64,000 nt of DNA from Spirosoma telluris (GCA_003259005.1 QLII01000001.1:2682501-2746500), one strand, 5' to 3'; counted from the first letter of the stretch, positions 29,481-40,040 are shown. Notes: a model not told the origin generated them from the letters alone. Translations and numbers: made by a program.

Positions 29481-30831
29481 GGCCGAATAATTGTCCCGTC
29501 CATTTTGCGGACCTGCCAGTTAGATTTGGTCGTGATGGGATATTTGGCGGCTTCTTTCTCATCAATATCCACGCCCAGCCCCGGCACTTCATTGACTGAC
29601 ATATAGCCTTTATTCATGGTTGGGCAACCGCTGAACACGGCCTGCGTTTTCTCAGAAAACTGCACTGCCTCCTGAATGCCGAAGTTCCAGACAGCCAGGT
29701 CGATGTGGGCGTGAGCCGCGTGACCTACGGGCGATACATCGCCCGGCCCGTGCCAGGCAGTTCGAATGTTGAACCACTCGCCTAATCGAGCCACTTTCAT
29801 GGCTGGCGTGATGCCCCAATCTGCGAAACGTGAATCCGAATAAAGTCGAACCACTGGTTCACCATCGGCTCCTTAAATTCATTGACGTTGTTGAACAACT
29901 CACCCATGGCAATGGGCACCGAAGTCGCCTGTCGAAGCTGCGCAAACCATTTCATGTTTTCGGGCGAGAAAGGATCTTCGATGAAGAACGGTCGGTATTC
30001 TTCCACTTTCTTGATCATATTGATGGCTTCTATGGGTTGCACCCGCTCGTGGATGTCGTGCAACAATTCGACCTCCTCGCCACACTCCTTCCGAACCACC
30101 TCAAACATCTTGGGTACCGATTTGAGGTAAAGCTGAACATTCATGTAATTATCCGTTTCGCCCCCAAATCCGGCCGCTTTGAAATCGGGCTTATCAGACG
30201 TTGCCCCGACAGCTCCGTAGCCACCCTGCTGAATACGGATGTGTTTGAACCCCTGCTCCATAAACTTCTTGACACTGTCGGCTGTAGCTTCGGGCGTGTT
30301 GCCACCCGCATGGGTGTAGCAGGGTATAGCGAAACGAACCTTTCCACCAAGCAATTGATATACAGGCATTTTCGCTCGTTTGCCTTTAATATCCCACAGA
30401 GCCTGATCCAATCCAGAAAGGGCATTGTTAAGTACGGGGCCGTTGCGCCAGTACGAACTAACGTAGGCACCCTGCCAGATATCTTCGATGTTATCGACAT
30501 CTTTACCCACGCAGAACTCGTTGAGATACGTATTGATGGCCACTACTACAACCGCAGCCCGTTGAGTAAATGTAGCGCAGCCAAGGCCATACAAACCCGG
30601 CTCGGTGGTTTCAACTTTGACCACAATCAGGTTAGATCCCTGAGGAGCCGTGACAATAGCCTTAACACTTTTGATTTTGACGGGTGGCGCACCGACTCCA
30701 TACTGAGGTTTGCCCTGTTGTTCACGAGCTTCGGCGGTAGATATACCACCAAATAAACCGAGTAGTCCGGCAGATGAACCGAAGCCCAGCATTTTCAACG
30801 TGTCACGGCGGTTTTGGTCAGGTTGATTCAT
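29477..30831 (-). CDS. Mannonate dehydratase/RspA-like enolase-superfamily enzyme with Tat signal, frameshifted
   Basis: About 451 residues. A twin-arginine-like signal (NRRDTLKMLGFGSSAGLLG) precedes an enolase-superfamily barrel of the ManD/RspA group: ALWDIKGKRAKMPVYQLLGG, metal ligands in LLHDIHERV, FIEDPFSPEN and MGELFNN, and the group-specific WHGPGDVSPVGHAAHAHIDL and FGIQE. Known members dehydrate D-mannonate or D-gluconate, though several have weak or no activity, so the substrate is open. The break is at the C run 29814-29817 (joining SQIG to GITPAMKVA). Export would place it in the periplasm with the dehydrogenase. It is 109 bp downstream of the second SusD gene. Confidence 0.85.
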
Positions 30832-30892
30832 GAGAAAAAAGGAAAAGGGTTGAGAAATTGTAATTGAATTAGATGAATTTACCCCACCCCGG

Positions 30893-30919
30893 CCCCTCCC
30901 CTTAGTTCAAGGGGAGAGG
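30893..30919 (-). terminator. Hairpin after the second SusD gene
   Basis: A GC-rich stem, CCCCTCCCCTT against AAGGGGAGAGG with one mismatch and a short loop, about 21 bp past the SusD stop codon. Flanking CCCCACCCC and GGTTGGG can extend it. No clear T tract follows, so termination strength is uncertain. Confidence 0.5.
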
Positions 30920-30940
30920 TTGGGTAAACGGGGCCAAACC

Positions 30941-32476
30941 TTACTTTTTATCCCACCACACCCGCGTATCGAGCGTGTTGGGCCCTTGTCGCGTGATCGC
31001 TTCGTTCATTTTAGCGGAATTGACGATTATTTCACTATCTGGATAAGGCAGTCGACGGATGAAGTCGCCTTTGACTTCAGAACCCGGATATGGATTTTTC
31101 TTTAGAGCCGGGAAGCCACTGCGCCGGAAATTGGCCCAGGCTTCGGTACCATCAAGGAAACTGGCAACCCAGTACTGTGTATTGATTTGATCCAAGGCTT
31201 TACTCGCATCGAGAGGATGCGCATCCAGATAGGTTTTGATGGATGTTTCGGGAATGGTTGTCCCGTATGAGGCCATCTGTTCCAGATTAGCCCGGATGCC
31301 TTTGGTATAGTAATCGGCTGCCGAACCGGTTGTCCAGCCTCGGGTGGCAGCTTCGGCTAGCAAAAACAGGGTTTGCGCATACGTTACGTGGAATTCGGGA
31401 GCGTCCAGTTTTAGTACCGTATTAAGATTCACCTGCGTATAATCCCATAGACTTGCTACGCCGTTTGCCGCGAATGTAGATGAAATCGATACATCGTTGT
31501 AGCCCATTGGCATACCAACTTGCACCGCCGGATCGGATGATGCGCGCGCGGCTACCTGCTCCTGACCACCTTTAGCCCCAACATAACGTACGGAGAAAAT
31601 GGGCAGACGAGGATCACTGTTTGCTTTCAGGTAATCGACAAAAGGGGCCGCCAGATAAAAATTAGTTTTTTCGCGAGCCTGTAAGTGATTGGCAATGTAA
31701 TTGTTATACAACGACGTATGCCGAAGAATCGAATTATCGGCATTGGATTGGAGCACACCACCTGCTACGGCTTTTTTCACGTAGGCTTCGGCGGTGGCCG
31801 GGTCCACTTTGGTTAGGCGCATGGCAGCCCGCAACATAAACGAATACCCTAGTTTTTTCCATTTCGCGACATCACCACCGTATAAAATGTCGGTCACCAC
31901 CGGAGATTGGGTCGTGGTCAGAGCCGCCGAAGCTTCGTCAAGCTCCTTCAGAATATCCTTGTAGATGTCCTGTTGTGCGTCGTATTTTGGTGTGATAATC
32001 TCGGTTGTGTAGCCCTGACCCGCTTCCGAGTAAGGAATATCACCGTAGGTATCCGTTAGAATCATGAACACGTAAGCACGCCAGATACGAGCTGCCTGAT
32101 AGGTGTTGATCTGTAGTGGATCGCTCTTGGTTTGATCCACTACAGATACGAGTTGTTTCACGACGTTGCGATAAAAGTTCTGCCATACCAACGGTGTGTT
32201 GCCGCTGTTAACCTGATCATAGTTTCCGCCTGAAAGGGAACTACCATACGGCGTAATGATCTGTTGTACAATGCCAAAATTGTAGCAGAGCATACCCAGC
32301 GTACCAAACCCGTCGAGGTAGTTGGTATTAATAATCGCTTTGTTCAGCACCAGTGATGCTGCCAGCGAAGTGGGATCAACTTTGTTGGTATTGACCTCCG
32401 TAAAGTCCTTATCGCAGCTCGTGAGCAGGCCCAGTGAGAGCGTCAACGTGAGGGTATATTTTATGAGTGTTTTCAT
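30941..32476 (-). CDS. SusD/RagB-like (SusD-like_2) outer membrane lipoprotein
   Basis: 511 residues from the ATG at 32476, which gives a lipoprotein signal (MKTLIKYTLTLTLSLGLLTSC, lipidated C21); a longer upstream start would put nine residues before it. The body shows DFTEVNTNKVDPTS after the lipid anchor, YQAARIWRAYVFMILTDTYGDIPYSEAG in the middle and YWVASFLDGTEAWANFRRSGFPALK near the end, the pattern of the second SusD family. It captures ligand at the cell surface for the SusC protein encoded 13 bp upstream. This SusD differs strongly from the one at 23601-25073, so the two pairs probably bind different ligands. Confidence 0.92.
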   Translation of the reverse strand: MKTLIKYTLTLTLSLGLLTSCDKDFTEVNTNKVDPTSLAASLVLNKAIINTNYLDGFGTLGMLCYNFGIVQQIITPYGSSLSGGNYDQVNSGNTPLVWQNFYRNVVKQLVSVVDQTKSDPLQINTYQAARIWRAYVFMILTDTYGDIPYSEAGQGYTTEIITPKYDAQQDIYKDILKELDEASAALTTTQSPVVTDILYGGDVAKWKKLGYSFMLRAAMRLTKVDPATAEAYVKKAVAGGVLQSNADNSILRHTSLYNNYIANHLQAREKTNFYLAAPFVDYLKANSDPRLPIFSVRYVGAKGGQEQVAARASSDPAVQVGMPMGYNDVSISSTFAANGVASLWDYTQVNLNTVLKLDAPEFHVTYAQTLFLLAEAATRGWTTGSAADYYTKGIRANLEQMASYGTTIPETSIKTYLDAHPLDASKALDQINTQYWVASFLDGTEAWANFRRSGFPALKKNPYPGSEVKGDFIRRLPYPDSEIIVNSAKMNEAITRQGPNTLDTRVWWDKK

Positions 32477-32489
32477 GATTGACATTGGA

Positions 32490-35400
32490 TTAGAAGCGAA
32501 CATTCAGATTGAAGCCGATCGTGCGGGTTGGGGGTAGCCCAGGCCAGAAATCAAGCCCAACCGAGTTATCCGACGTAACCATCGCATCTTCGGGGTCCAT
32601 ATTTTCAGTCCACTTCTTAATAATCAATACGTTGTTAGCTACAGCGCTCAGTTTCGCTCCTTTGATGAAGAAAGTTTGAGGAAGCAGTTTGGTGAAGTCG
32701 TAGCCCAGCGTGATTTGCCGCAGTTTCCAGAATCCGGCATTATTGACAAAATCTTCGTGAATGCCTAGTGGATTAAGTGATTCGTAGAAAGGCTGCACGG
32801 CAGCTTTGGTTGTGTTGACCTCACCATTTGGATTGACGCCATTGCCGATCACATAACCCACATCCCGACCCGGCAGCGTTCGTTTCGACAGACCATGACG
32901 CAGGTAGTTGATATTCCGTCCGGCAATCATTTTGTGGCCCAGTTTGAAATCAATCAGCACCGACAGGTATATGCCTTTATAGGTAAATGAGTTGGTAATA
33001 CCTCCGAAGTAAGAGGGAAGCGCATTACCAACGTCTACCAGGGTATTGTTGCGAAGTGGCATTCCGCTATTCTGGTCGAACACCTGCCGCCCCTGGGCGT
33101 CGCGCAGATACATAAACGTATACAACTGGCCAATAGGCTTGCCTACCACCTGATTCAACACTCGCCCACTGCCTCCACTTACCGTAATTACCGTATCATT
33201 GGGCGATAAGCCTAATTGCAGCACTTTCGACGTATTGTAGGATACGTTGGCATTTACATCCCAACGGAATGCCGTCGTAACAACGGGTGAGAAGTTTAAG
33301 GCCATTTCAAGTCCCTGATTCATACTCCGGCCAACGTTAATCAGCTTGTTGGTGTATGACGAAGCATCCGAAATCTGAGCGGACAGAATCTGGTCGTTGG
33401 TAGTTTTGTGGTAGTACGTAAAATCGAAACCAACCTTGTTGTTAAACAGCTTCAATTCCAGACCAACTTCGGCCTCCTGAATGCGGAGCGGGCGCAGATT
33501 TTTGTTCGGTACGACCGATGTATTGATTCCGCCAACAGGTACGGCCTGCCCCGAAGGATTCGGGAATGAGTTGTTATCGACCTGATAATAAAGTGCATTT
33601 GAGTAGGGATTTACGTTGTCGGAACCTACTTGTGCATAGGCCGCCCGAATCTTTCCAAACGATATCCATTCGGGCAGTTTTTCGAAGGCTTGCGAGAAAA
33701 CGAAGCTACCCGTTACGGACGGATATAGAATGCTGCGGTTTAAGGGAGCCAGCGTTGAGAACCAGTCATTACGGGCCGTTGCGGTCAGAAACAGGTAATC
33801 GTTGTAAGAGACGGTGGCACTTCCATAGATCGAGTTAATTTTTTTCTCCGACAACGCATAAACCGGGTTTTTAACCCGACCGTTCGCTACGGTATATAAC
33901 CCTGGCTGTACAAAGTCCTGCACGGTTACGCTGTTATAATCGTTACGGGCATAGCGGGTATTACCACCCAGTGTTACATCGACGCCAATTTTGCCAAAGG
34001 TCTTGTTACCGCCCAGAATGAAGTCGATGTTTCGCTCGGTATTCTGCCGAACATCCTGCGTGTAGGAGCCATTCACATAACCGGTAGGCGCTTTGGCGAT
34101 AGGAGCATAGCCGTTCGGGATATTGTAGTCCTGATTCCGAATGTAATAGTCCTGTGCGATACGTCCCTGCAAATACAGCCAGTCAGTGATTTGGTATTTG
34201 AGAGCAAGGTTGCCAAAAATCCGATCCCGCAGAATATTCTCGAAGTGGTAATTCATCGAGTAGTATGGATTATTCCGAACCAGGAAGCGCGAAAACACAA
34301 ATTCGTCGCCGTTGGGCAGGGTTTGGTTATCACGCAGAGCCTGGAAAGGCATTGAGTTCGCCAACGTGAAAACGACCGTCGATACCGAAAAATCCTGCGC
34401 GTTCAACTGGGGTGGGTTGACGTTATTTTCTTTCGAGTAGTTGATATTTCCGGAAGCGGTAAGTCGTTTGTTGATATTTTGGCTGAAACCCAGGTTAATC
34501 ACCTTCCGGTTGAATGTGTTATTCTCCATAATACCTTTATTGTCGGTATTGCTGAAGGATAGGCTGAAACCTCCATTCTGGCCGTTGTTCGCTACGGTAA
34601 CCGTATTAGTAAAGTTGGTACCTGTTCGGTAAAATTGCTTCACACGGTTGTAAACCGGCTCGTATGGGTAGGTTTTATTGTCGAACAGAACCTGGGTCAT
34701 GCCCGGCTGAAATTTTTCACCAAAACTCCATACCCCGAGGTCGGGTTAGCGGTAGTTGGCCGTTTTCCGCCCTCACCCTGGCCGTATTCGTATTGAAAAT
34801 CAGTATAATCCAGTGCGGTTTCAGTAGTAAAATTGGTGTTATAGGTAACGCCAAACCCTTTGCCAGTGCCTCGACTTTTTGTTGTAATCATGACGACGCC
34901 ATCTTTCGCACGAGAGCCATATAGGGCGGCTGCCGTTCCTCCTTTCAGCACCGTCATGGTTTCAATGTCGTCGGGATTGATACTACTCAGGCCATCGCCC
35001 CCATCGGAGTTGTTCATAGCACGGGAGCTGAAATCACCACCGAGCGAGTAGTTAGAATTGTCAATAGGTACACCGTTCACGACGATCAATGGGTTATTCT
35101 GACCACTGAAAGAAGACTGTCCGCGAATTCGGATTTTAGCTGTTCCGGCCGGCCCAGACCCCATACTCGTAATATTGACTCCAGCCATTTTCCCCTGTAA
35201 ACCACTCACAAAATTGTTAGTACGATTTACGTTAATCTGGTCGGCGCTGACTGTAGCGGTTGCATAACCCAGCGTTTTAGCTTCTTTCTTGATACCGAGC
35301 GCCGTCACGACCACTTCGTCAATAGCTTTGGCATCTTCGGCCAGTTTTACATTGATTACAGAGCGGTTATTAACGGCCACTGTCTGACTCACGTAGCTGA

Positions 35401-35623
35401 TATAGGAAAAAACCAGCGACCCGGTTGTTGGTACGATGATCGAATAATTACCTTCAGCATCGGTAGCAGTACCAACCGACGTACCACCTACTACTACGTT
35501 CACCCCAGGTAGACCCTGGTTGTCTGCACCGGTTACTTTACCAGTCACCTTATTACCTTGCCCAAACGCCAGGCAACTGCATAAAAAGGGATAAAACAGA
35601 AGAAGTCTTAAAGCTTTATTCAT
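32490..35623 (-). CDS. SusC/RagA family TonB-linked outer membrane transporter, frameshifted
   Basis: About 1044 residues with one restored base. Signal peptide (1-22, ending LAFGQ), carboxypeptidase-like domain (GKVTGADNQGLPGVNV), plug with AIDEVVVTALGIKKEAKTLGYA and the signature IRGQSSFSGQNNPLIVVNGV, then the beta-barrel ending GFNLNVRF. The frame breaks at the C run 34733-34736 (joining SG to VWSFGEKFQPG). It forms a pair with the SusD gene downstream. A 225-bp AT-rich gap separates it from the mandelate-racemase-like gene, and that gap probably holds a promoter. Its plug is only moderately similar to the other SusC here, so this is not a recent duplication. Confidence 0.9.
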
Positions 35624-35668
35624 TTGTAAAGAGACGTTAAAGGTTAAAGGAAAAAGAAAAACTATATT

Positions 35669-35697
35669 ATTATATTAATGTAAAATATTAATATAAT
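35669..35697. repeat. AT-rich inverted repeat upstream of the second SusC gene
   Basis: An 11-bp perfect stem (ATTATATTAAT and its complement) with a 7-nt loop, about 46 bp before the SusC start, in a gap that is strongly A+T rich. It may be part of a promoter or operator. It does not match the LacI-type sites of this locus. Confidence 0.35.
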
Positions 35698-35848
35698 TCA
35701 ATTTTTGACAAGAAAAGAGAATAGCGTACCCAACCCGTCAGGAAGGGTGGTTTTAGTAGCTATGCCAGTTTAGGTCTTTAGTCGATTTTTGGTACTTCTT
35801 TTCCTAAGTATACCCTGCCATTCATCCGTTGCCAACGGCAAGGGTAGC

Positions 35849-37085
35849 TTACCAGTTATGAATGGCTCCGTCCGGGCTTTTCAAAATGGGATGTGGGAAC
35901 TGAGTTTTTGCGGTGACTTCCAGGACAAACGTTGCTTTCTTAGGATCGAACTTTACACCTAATCCTGGATTTGGATTCAGGTATAACTTGCCGTTTTTGA
36001 AGTTTATAAAATCTTCGTTGAAGTAGGCCGGACGCTCCGGTTCGCCCCCACCCAATTCCATCAAACAGCGATTTGGACTGCTAGACCCTAGAACGTGTAC
36101 TAAAGCCGCCGTCGATAACGGCCCTGTAAAGTGCGGAATCATCCCTACATAATGCGTCTCACAAAGGGAAGCTATCTTTTTAAATTCACCAATGCCGCCT
36201 GTGTTGGGCAGCGTAACCCGGGTGTAGTCAATCAGGCGCTGCTCAATGAATTCATTGATATCCCACCGATCACCAAATTGCTCCCCAACCGCAATGGGTA
36301 CGGTCGTCATCTGTCGTACTGTTTTGTAAACCGCCGGATTTTCGGAGCGTACAATATCCTCGACAAAATAAGGCTCCAGATTTTCAATGGCCTTACAGAT
36401 TTTGACGCCCTCTGTTGTATCAAAGCGGGTGTGTAAATCAATTGCCCATTTACCTCCCCCCCCACGGCAGAGTCGATACGTTTGCAGAGTTCAATTGTCT
36501 TTTTAGCGTTTTCATAGAAATCAAAAGGCTGCTCACCGTTGCCCCGGTTGGCCCAATCCGATAGGCCCGTAAACCGGCTTCTATACAATCTCTAGCCCGT
36601 TCTTCTTCGGTTTTGGCTTTCGACGCCCGGAAGCCAGTTGCATAACATTCCACATAATCACGGGTCGCACCACCTAACAAATCATAGACAGGTACGCCCA
36701 GCGCCTTTCCCTTAATGTCCCATAACGCCATTTCCAGGGCACCCAGCGCGTGAAGTTTTTCGCGACCCGGCGGATAAAACATACCTCGATAGACATTCTG
36801 CCAAATATGTTCTACCCGGAACGGGTCTTCGCCGATAATCATCTGCGCACACTGCTCGATCATGTCTTTTGAACCACCTTCTCCGATCCCGATAATACCC
36901 CCATCTGTTTCAATTTCGACAATTCCGCGTGCCTGGTTAAACAAGGGCTTATTGTAGCCAGGCGCAGCATAATACCTGATTTTGGTGATTTTTAATCTAG
37001 GCGCAGCCAGTACGTTTAGTGGTAAGCCAGCCACTACGGCTGCCGAACCGATAAGGGAAGATTTGAGAAAGTTTCTACGTTGCAT
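35849..37085 (-). CDS. Mandelate racemase/muconate lactonizing enzyme family protein with Tat signal, frameshifted
   Basis: About 412 residues after two bases are restored. A twin-arginine signal (MQRRNFLKSSLIGSAAVVAG) precedes an enolase-superfamily enzyme: ALWDIKGKALGVPVYDLLGG, metal ligands in WAIDLHTRF, YFVEDIVRSEN and VGEQFGD, and the late PHFTGPLS with an active-site histidine. It probably dehydrates a sugar acid; the substrate cannot be read. Breaks lie at the C run 36542-36545 and at an 8-base C run 36456-36463, where nine would join SAVGG to GKWAIDLH. It is the first gene after the repressor, with an operator 38 bp upstream of its start. Confidence 0.84.
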
Positions 37086-37122
37086 GTACTAGTAAGAGTA
37101 AGGAATAGTCAAGTTAACTTTA

Positions 37123-37142
37123 TTGCTTAAACGATTAAGCAA
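37123..37142. promoter_or_regulatory. LacI-family operator upstream of the sugar-acid locus
   Basis: TTGCTTAAACGATTAAGCAA is a 20-bp palindrome around a central CG with a single mismatched pair, the usual form of LacI/GalR operators. It lies between the LacI-family gene (which ends at 37153) and the mandelate-racemase-like gene. A 16-bp identical core occurs before dgoD, and a 16/20 match occurs before the repressor gene. Confidence 0.75.
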
Positions 37143-37152
37143 ATGAATAAAT

Positions 37153-38193
37153 TTAAGTATGCACAGGCTGCTTTGTTTTTGAAGAAGCTCGTATAATCAA
37201 TTCGGCGTTCATGAGTATTTGAGATGGTTCTGTTTGAGGGTGCTTCAATTTTTTCATTAAAAATTCAACAGCTGTTTTACCCAATAGTCCAATGGGCTGT
37301 TTTACATACGTTATCGGGCAATAGTAAAGATCAAATGCTTCTGCCTGCCCGAAACTGACAATTGCCAGGTCATCAGGAACGTTTAGGCTTAATTCATTAA
37401 TATATTTCAGCCCAGTGATAGCCAGGCTATAGGTAGCAAAAACAATTGAATCAATAGGTTGCTTAGCCGCCAGCATTTCATCAATCGCGGCTTTTACACC
37501 CTGTTCAATTGCACTGATTCGTATCTGTTTTAACCAATGTTTTTGAAACGGTACATGCTGGTCAGTCAATGCTTCGACATACCCTCTTATTCGTTCCTGC
37601 ATATGAAAAAGTTGCGAATCATAGGCAATCATCCCAATGCGCTTATATCCGTTTTTGACTAAGTGCGCCCCAGCATTATAGGCGGCTTGATAGTGGTCGG
37701 TAGATACGAAATCGGTTTCTATATCTGGAAAATATCGGTCTAATAAAACAAACGGAATGTTTTTCTCCTGCAGATCCCGAACTTGCTCAGCCGAATTTTC
37801 GGAGGAAACAATGATAAAACCATCTACCTGTCGGTTAATCAATACATTTAATAAATCCCGCGACTTTTCGGCGTTTTCGTCCGAGCTACCAATAATGACG
37901 GTGTATCCATTTCGTTTTGCCTCGTCTTCAACAACCCGGGCGATATTCGCAAAAAATGGGTTGGATATATCTGCAATAATTAACCCGATGGTGTGTGTCT
38001 TGCCGCTTCGTAAGCTTTTGGCTAAGTGATTAGGCTGGTAGTGCAGTTCTTTGGCTATTTGCTTAATCTTGCTGGCAATCTCCTGCCCTACCCGGCTCTC
38101 TTTTTCTTTACCATTCAGAACATAAGACACCAGCGCCATAGATACGCCCGCACGCTGCGCTATATCCTTTAACGAAGTTTTTTTAGTACTCAT
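37153..38193 (-). CDS. LacI family transcriptional regulator
   Basis: 346 residues. The N-terminal helix-turn-helix (SLKDIAQRAGVSMALVSYVL) and hinge (HYQPNHLAKSLRSGKTHTIG) are standard. The periplasmic-binding-protein-like effector domain follows, with ISNPFFANIARVVEDEAKRNGY and QVDGFIIVSS. It likely represses the downstream sugar-acid locus and is released by a sugar acid or a 2-keto-3-deoxy acid. Three related palindromic sites, upstream of the next gene, of dgoD and of itself, support local control and autoregulation. The FAH-family gene lies upstream on the same strand, separated by a terminator. Confidence 0.92.
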   Translation of the reverse strand: MSTKKTSLKDIAQRAGVSMALVSYVLNGKEKESRVGQEIASKIKQIAKELHYQPNHLAKSLRSGKTHTIGLIIADISNPFFANIARVVEDEAKRNGYTVIIGSSDENAEKSRDLLNVLINRQVDGFIIVSSENSAEQVRDLQEKNIPFVLLDRYFPDIETDFVSTDHYQAAYNAGAHLVKNGYKRIGMIAYDSQLFHMQERIRGYVEALTDQHVPFQKHWLKQIRISAIEQGVKAAIDEMLAAKQPIDSIVFATYSLAITGLKYINELSLNVPDDLAIVSFGQAEAFDLYYCPITYVKQPIGLLGKTAVEFLMKKLKHPQTEPSQILMNAELIIRASSKTKQPVHT

Positions 38194-38217
38194 CTAGTAA
38201 TAATCACTCCCAAAGCT

Positions 38218-38237
38218 ATGCTTAAACCTTTAAACAA
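38218..38237. promoter_or_regulatory. Weaker LacI-family operator upstream of the repressor gene
   Basis: ATGCTTAAACCTTTAAACAA matches the strong site at 37123-37142 at 16 of 20 positions and keeps the two half-sites, but it has lost the central CG. It lies 25 bp before the repressor start, which suggests weak autoregulation. Confidence 0.45.
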
Positions 38238-38326
38238 AAAAACAATTCGTAATATTTTTTTAATGCTATTTAAATGAATAGTACTATTCGCCACCGGAAT
38301 ACCGTCAACTTTACGTCTAAAAATTA

Positions 38327-38361
38327 GGGAAGCTACAGACAATCATTGTCCGTAGCTCCCC
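38327..38361 (-). terminator. Rho-independent terminator of the FAH-family gene
   Basis: A stem pairing GGGGAGCTACGGACAA with its partner arm, with one bulge and one mismatch, around a short loop, 24 bp past the stop of the FAH-family gene. On the minus strand it is followed by TAATTTTTAG. Confidence 0.7.
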
Positions 38362-38384
38362 AACTATATATAAACCAAGCTTAT

Positions 38385-39221
38385 CTATGCCACTACGTTC
38401 GTCAGCGTTCCAATTCCTTCAATGCTGATACTGATTTCGTCGCCAGCGCGGAGTGTGAAATCATCGGGAGGAACAATACCTGTGCCCGTCATCAGGAAGC
38501 ATCCGTGTGCAAAGGAGCATTCGCGATAGAGAAACGAAACAAGTTCGGTATGTTGCCGCTTCATCTGGTTGATAGCGATGCTATTTGTAAAAACCGCCTG
38601 CTCATCCCGAATAATTTCCAGGCGAATTTGGGTTTCGGGAGCAATTGGCGTTTCGGGAACGTACAGACAGGGGCCAAGGGCCGCGCTGCCGTCATAACTT
38701 TTGGCCTGAGGTAGGTACAATGGATTTTCGCCCTCGATACTCCGCGAACTCATGTCATTGCCGCAGGTATAACCAACGATTTTACCCGTTGACGTAATAA
38801 AAAGTGTCAGTTCGGGTTCGGGCACATTCCAGTTCGAGTCGGCGCGTATACGGACATTAGCACCCGGTCCTACAACACGTTCGGGGGTAGCTTTGAAGAA
38901 CAGTTCAGGCCGGTCGGCGTCGTACACGCGATCATAGAAATTATCCCCACCCGATTTTTTGGATTCTTCCATACGGGCGTCACGGCTACGCAGATACGTA
39001 ACCCCTGAAGCCCATACTTCCTGCCGACCGATGGGAGCCAATAGGCCGGATTTGGTCCAGGATTGATATTCATCGGATGGCTGCGTAATAGCGGTTGCCG
39101 TTACCAAAAAGTCATGCAGATTATCGCGATTGACCAATTCGTCCCAATCATCGGCAGGGATGGAGTAAAACTTACTTTCGAATTCAGCAACGATACCAAA
39201 GCGGGTTTTGTAGAGTTTCAT
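38385..39221 (-). CDS. Fumarylacetoacetate hydrolase (FAH) family protein
   Basis: 278 residues of the FAH superfamily. Features include [20 protein letters not shown], the metal-binding glutamates in [35 protein letters not shown], and [15 protein letters not shown] near the end. Members include fumarylacetoacetase, oxaloacetate decarboxylases and 2-keto-3-deoxy-D-arabinonate dehydratase. The [14 protein letters not shown] form and the position beside the LacI repressor and aldonate dehydratases suggest action on a 2-keto-3-deoxy sugar acid. That is inference, and another 2-oxo acid is possible. No signal peptide, so cytoplasmic. It ends at its own terminator and may be regulated separately. 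Confidence 0.8.
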   Translation of the reverse strand: MKLYKTRFGIVAEFESKFYSIPADDWDELVNRDNLHDFLVTATAITQPSDEYQSWTKSGLLAPIGRQEVWASGVTYLRSRDARMEESKKSGGDNFYDRVYDADRPELFFKATPERVVGPGANVRIRADSNWNVPEPELTLFITSTGKIVGYTCGNDMSSRSIEGENPLYLPQAKSYDGSAALGPCLYVPETPIAPETQIRLEIIRDEQAVFTNSIAINQMKRQHTELVSFLYRECSFAHGCFLMTGTGIVPPDDFTLRAGDEISISIEGIGTLTNVVA

Positions 39222-39311
39222 GGAAGACTAATTTATCAGCAATTATAGCGCACTCAGGCGACTTTTTACAGTAAAAAGCGTTATATTAGATAGTTTACTG
39301 CTTTCCAGGAA

Positions 39312-40004
39312 ATGCTGCAAAAAACCCGGGGTCTTGCCCTCAGTTACCTTCGTTACCGCGAAACGTCTATCATCGCCCGCATCTACACCGAAGAGTTCGG
39401 TCTGCAAAGCTATATTGTCAATAGCGTGCGCACGGCCCGAAGTAAGAACAACAAAATAGCCTTGTTTCAGCCGTTAACGTTGCTGGAGATGGTTGTTTAC
39501 AACAAGCACGATCGCGACCTGCACCGGCTGTCGGAGGTCAAAACCAGCTATCCGTTTCAAAGCCTGCCGTTTGAAGTAGCGAAGTCAACCATTGCGATGT
39601 TCGTGACGGAAATGCTTAACAAAGTACTAAAAGAGGAAGCCAGTAGTCCGCAATTATTTCGGTTTCTGGTCGATTCGGTTTTGTTCCTGGAAGAAGCCCG
39701 TACGAACTACGAAAATTTTCATCTGGCCTTTCTGCTCAAACTTTCGTTTTTCTTAGGCTTTGGTCCTGAATCAGCCCGCGAGTTCGAGGATCAACTTCGC
39801 GAAAACTCATATCCATTCCTGCCAGATACTGAAATGGAAACGGCGCTAAATACCATGCTTCGTCAGCCTCTTGGAACCCCTATTAAACTACACCGGTCAG
39901 CACGCAACGAGTTGCTTGATGCGCTGGTAGCCTATTACCAGGTTCATATTGATTCAGTAGGTGAAGTAAAGTCGGTGCCGGTACTGCGGGAAGTGTTGGG
40001 GTAA
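39312..40004 (+). CDS. recO: DNA repair protein RecO
   Basis: 230 residues. The N-terminal OB-fold (MLQKTRGLALSYLRYRETSIIARIYTEEFG as the first strands) is typical of RecO, followed by a helical C-terminal domain with FVTEMLNKVLKEE and ENFHLAFLLKLSFFLGFGPES. RecO loads RecA on SSB-coated single strands in the RecFOR pathway. There are no zinc-binding cysteines in the C-terminal part, as in many Bacteroidota forms. It converges on lptB. Confidence 0.9.
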   Translation: MLQKTRGLALSYLRYRETSIIARIYTEEFGLQSYIVNSVRTARSKNNKIALFQPLTLLEMVVYNKHDRDLHRLSEVKTSYPFQSLPFEVAKSTIAMFVTEMLNKVLKEEASSPQLFRFLVDSVLFLEEARTNYENFHLAFLLKLSFFLGFGPESAREFEDQLRENSYPFLPDTEMETALNTMLRQPLGTPIKLHRSARNELLDALVAYYQVHIDSVGEVKSVPVLREVLG

Positions 40005-40006
40005 GA

Positions 40007-40040
40007 GTAGTAGGGCGGGTGGAAATCCGCTCTACACTAC
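40007..40040. terminator. Hairpin between convergent recO and lptB
   Basis: An imperfect stem, GTAGTAGGGCGG pairing with CCGCTCTACACTAC, directly after the recO stop and reaching into the lptB stop codon. Probably a shared bidirectional terminator. Confidence 0.5.

Noticed and set aside
29830..30756. A 308-residue plus-strand open frame opposite the ManD-like gene
   Set aside because: It is the antisense shadow of a clear enolase-superfamily gene and has no homology-like features of its own.
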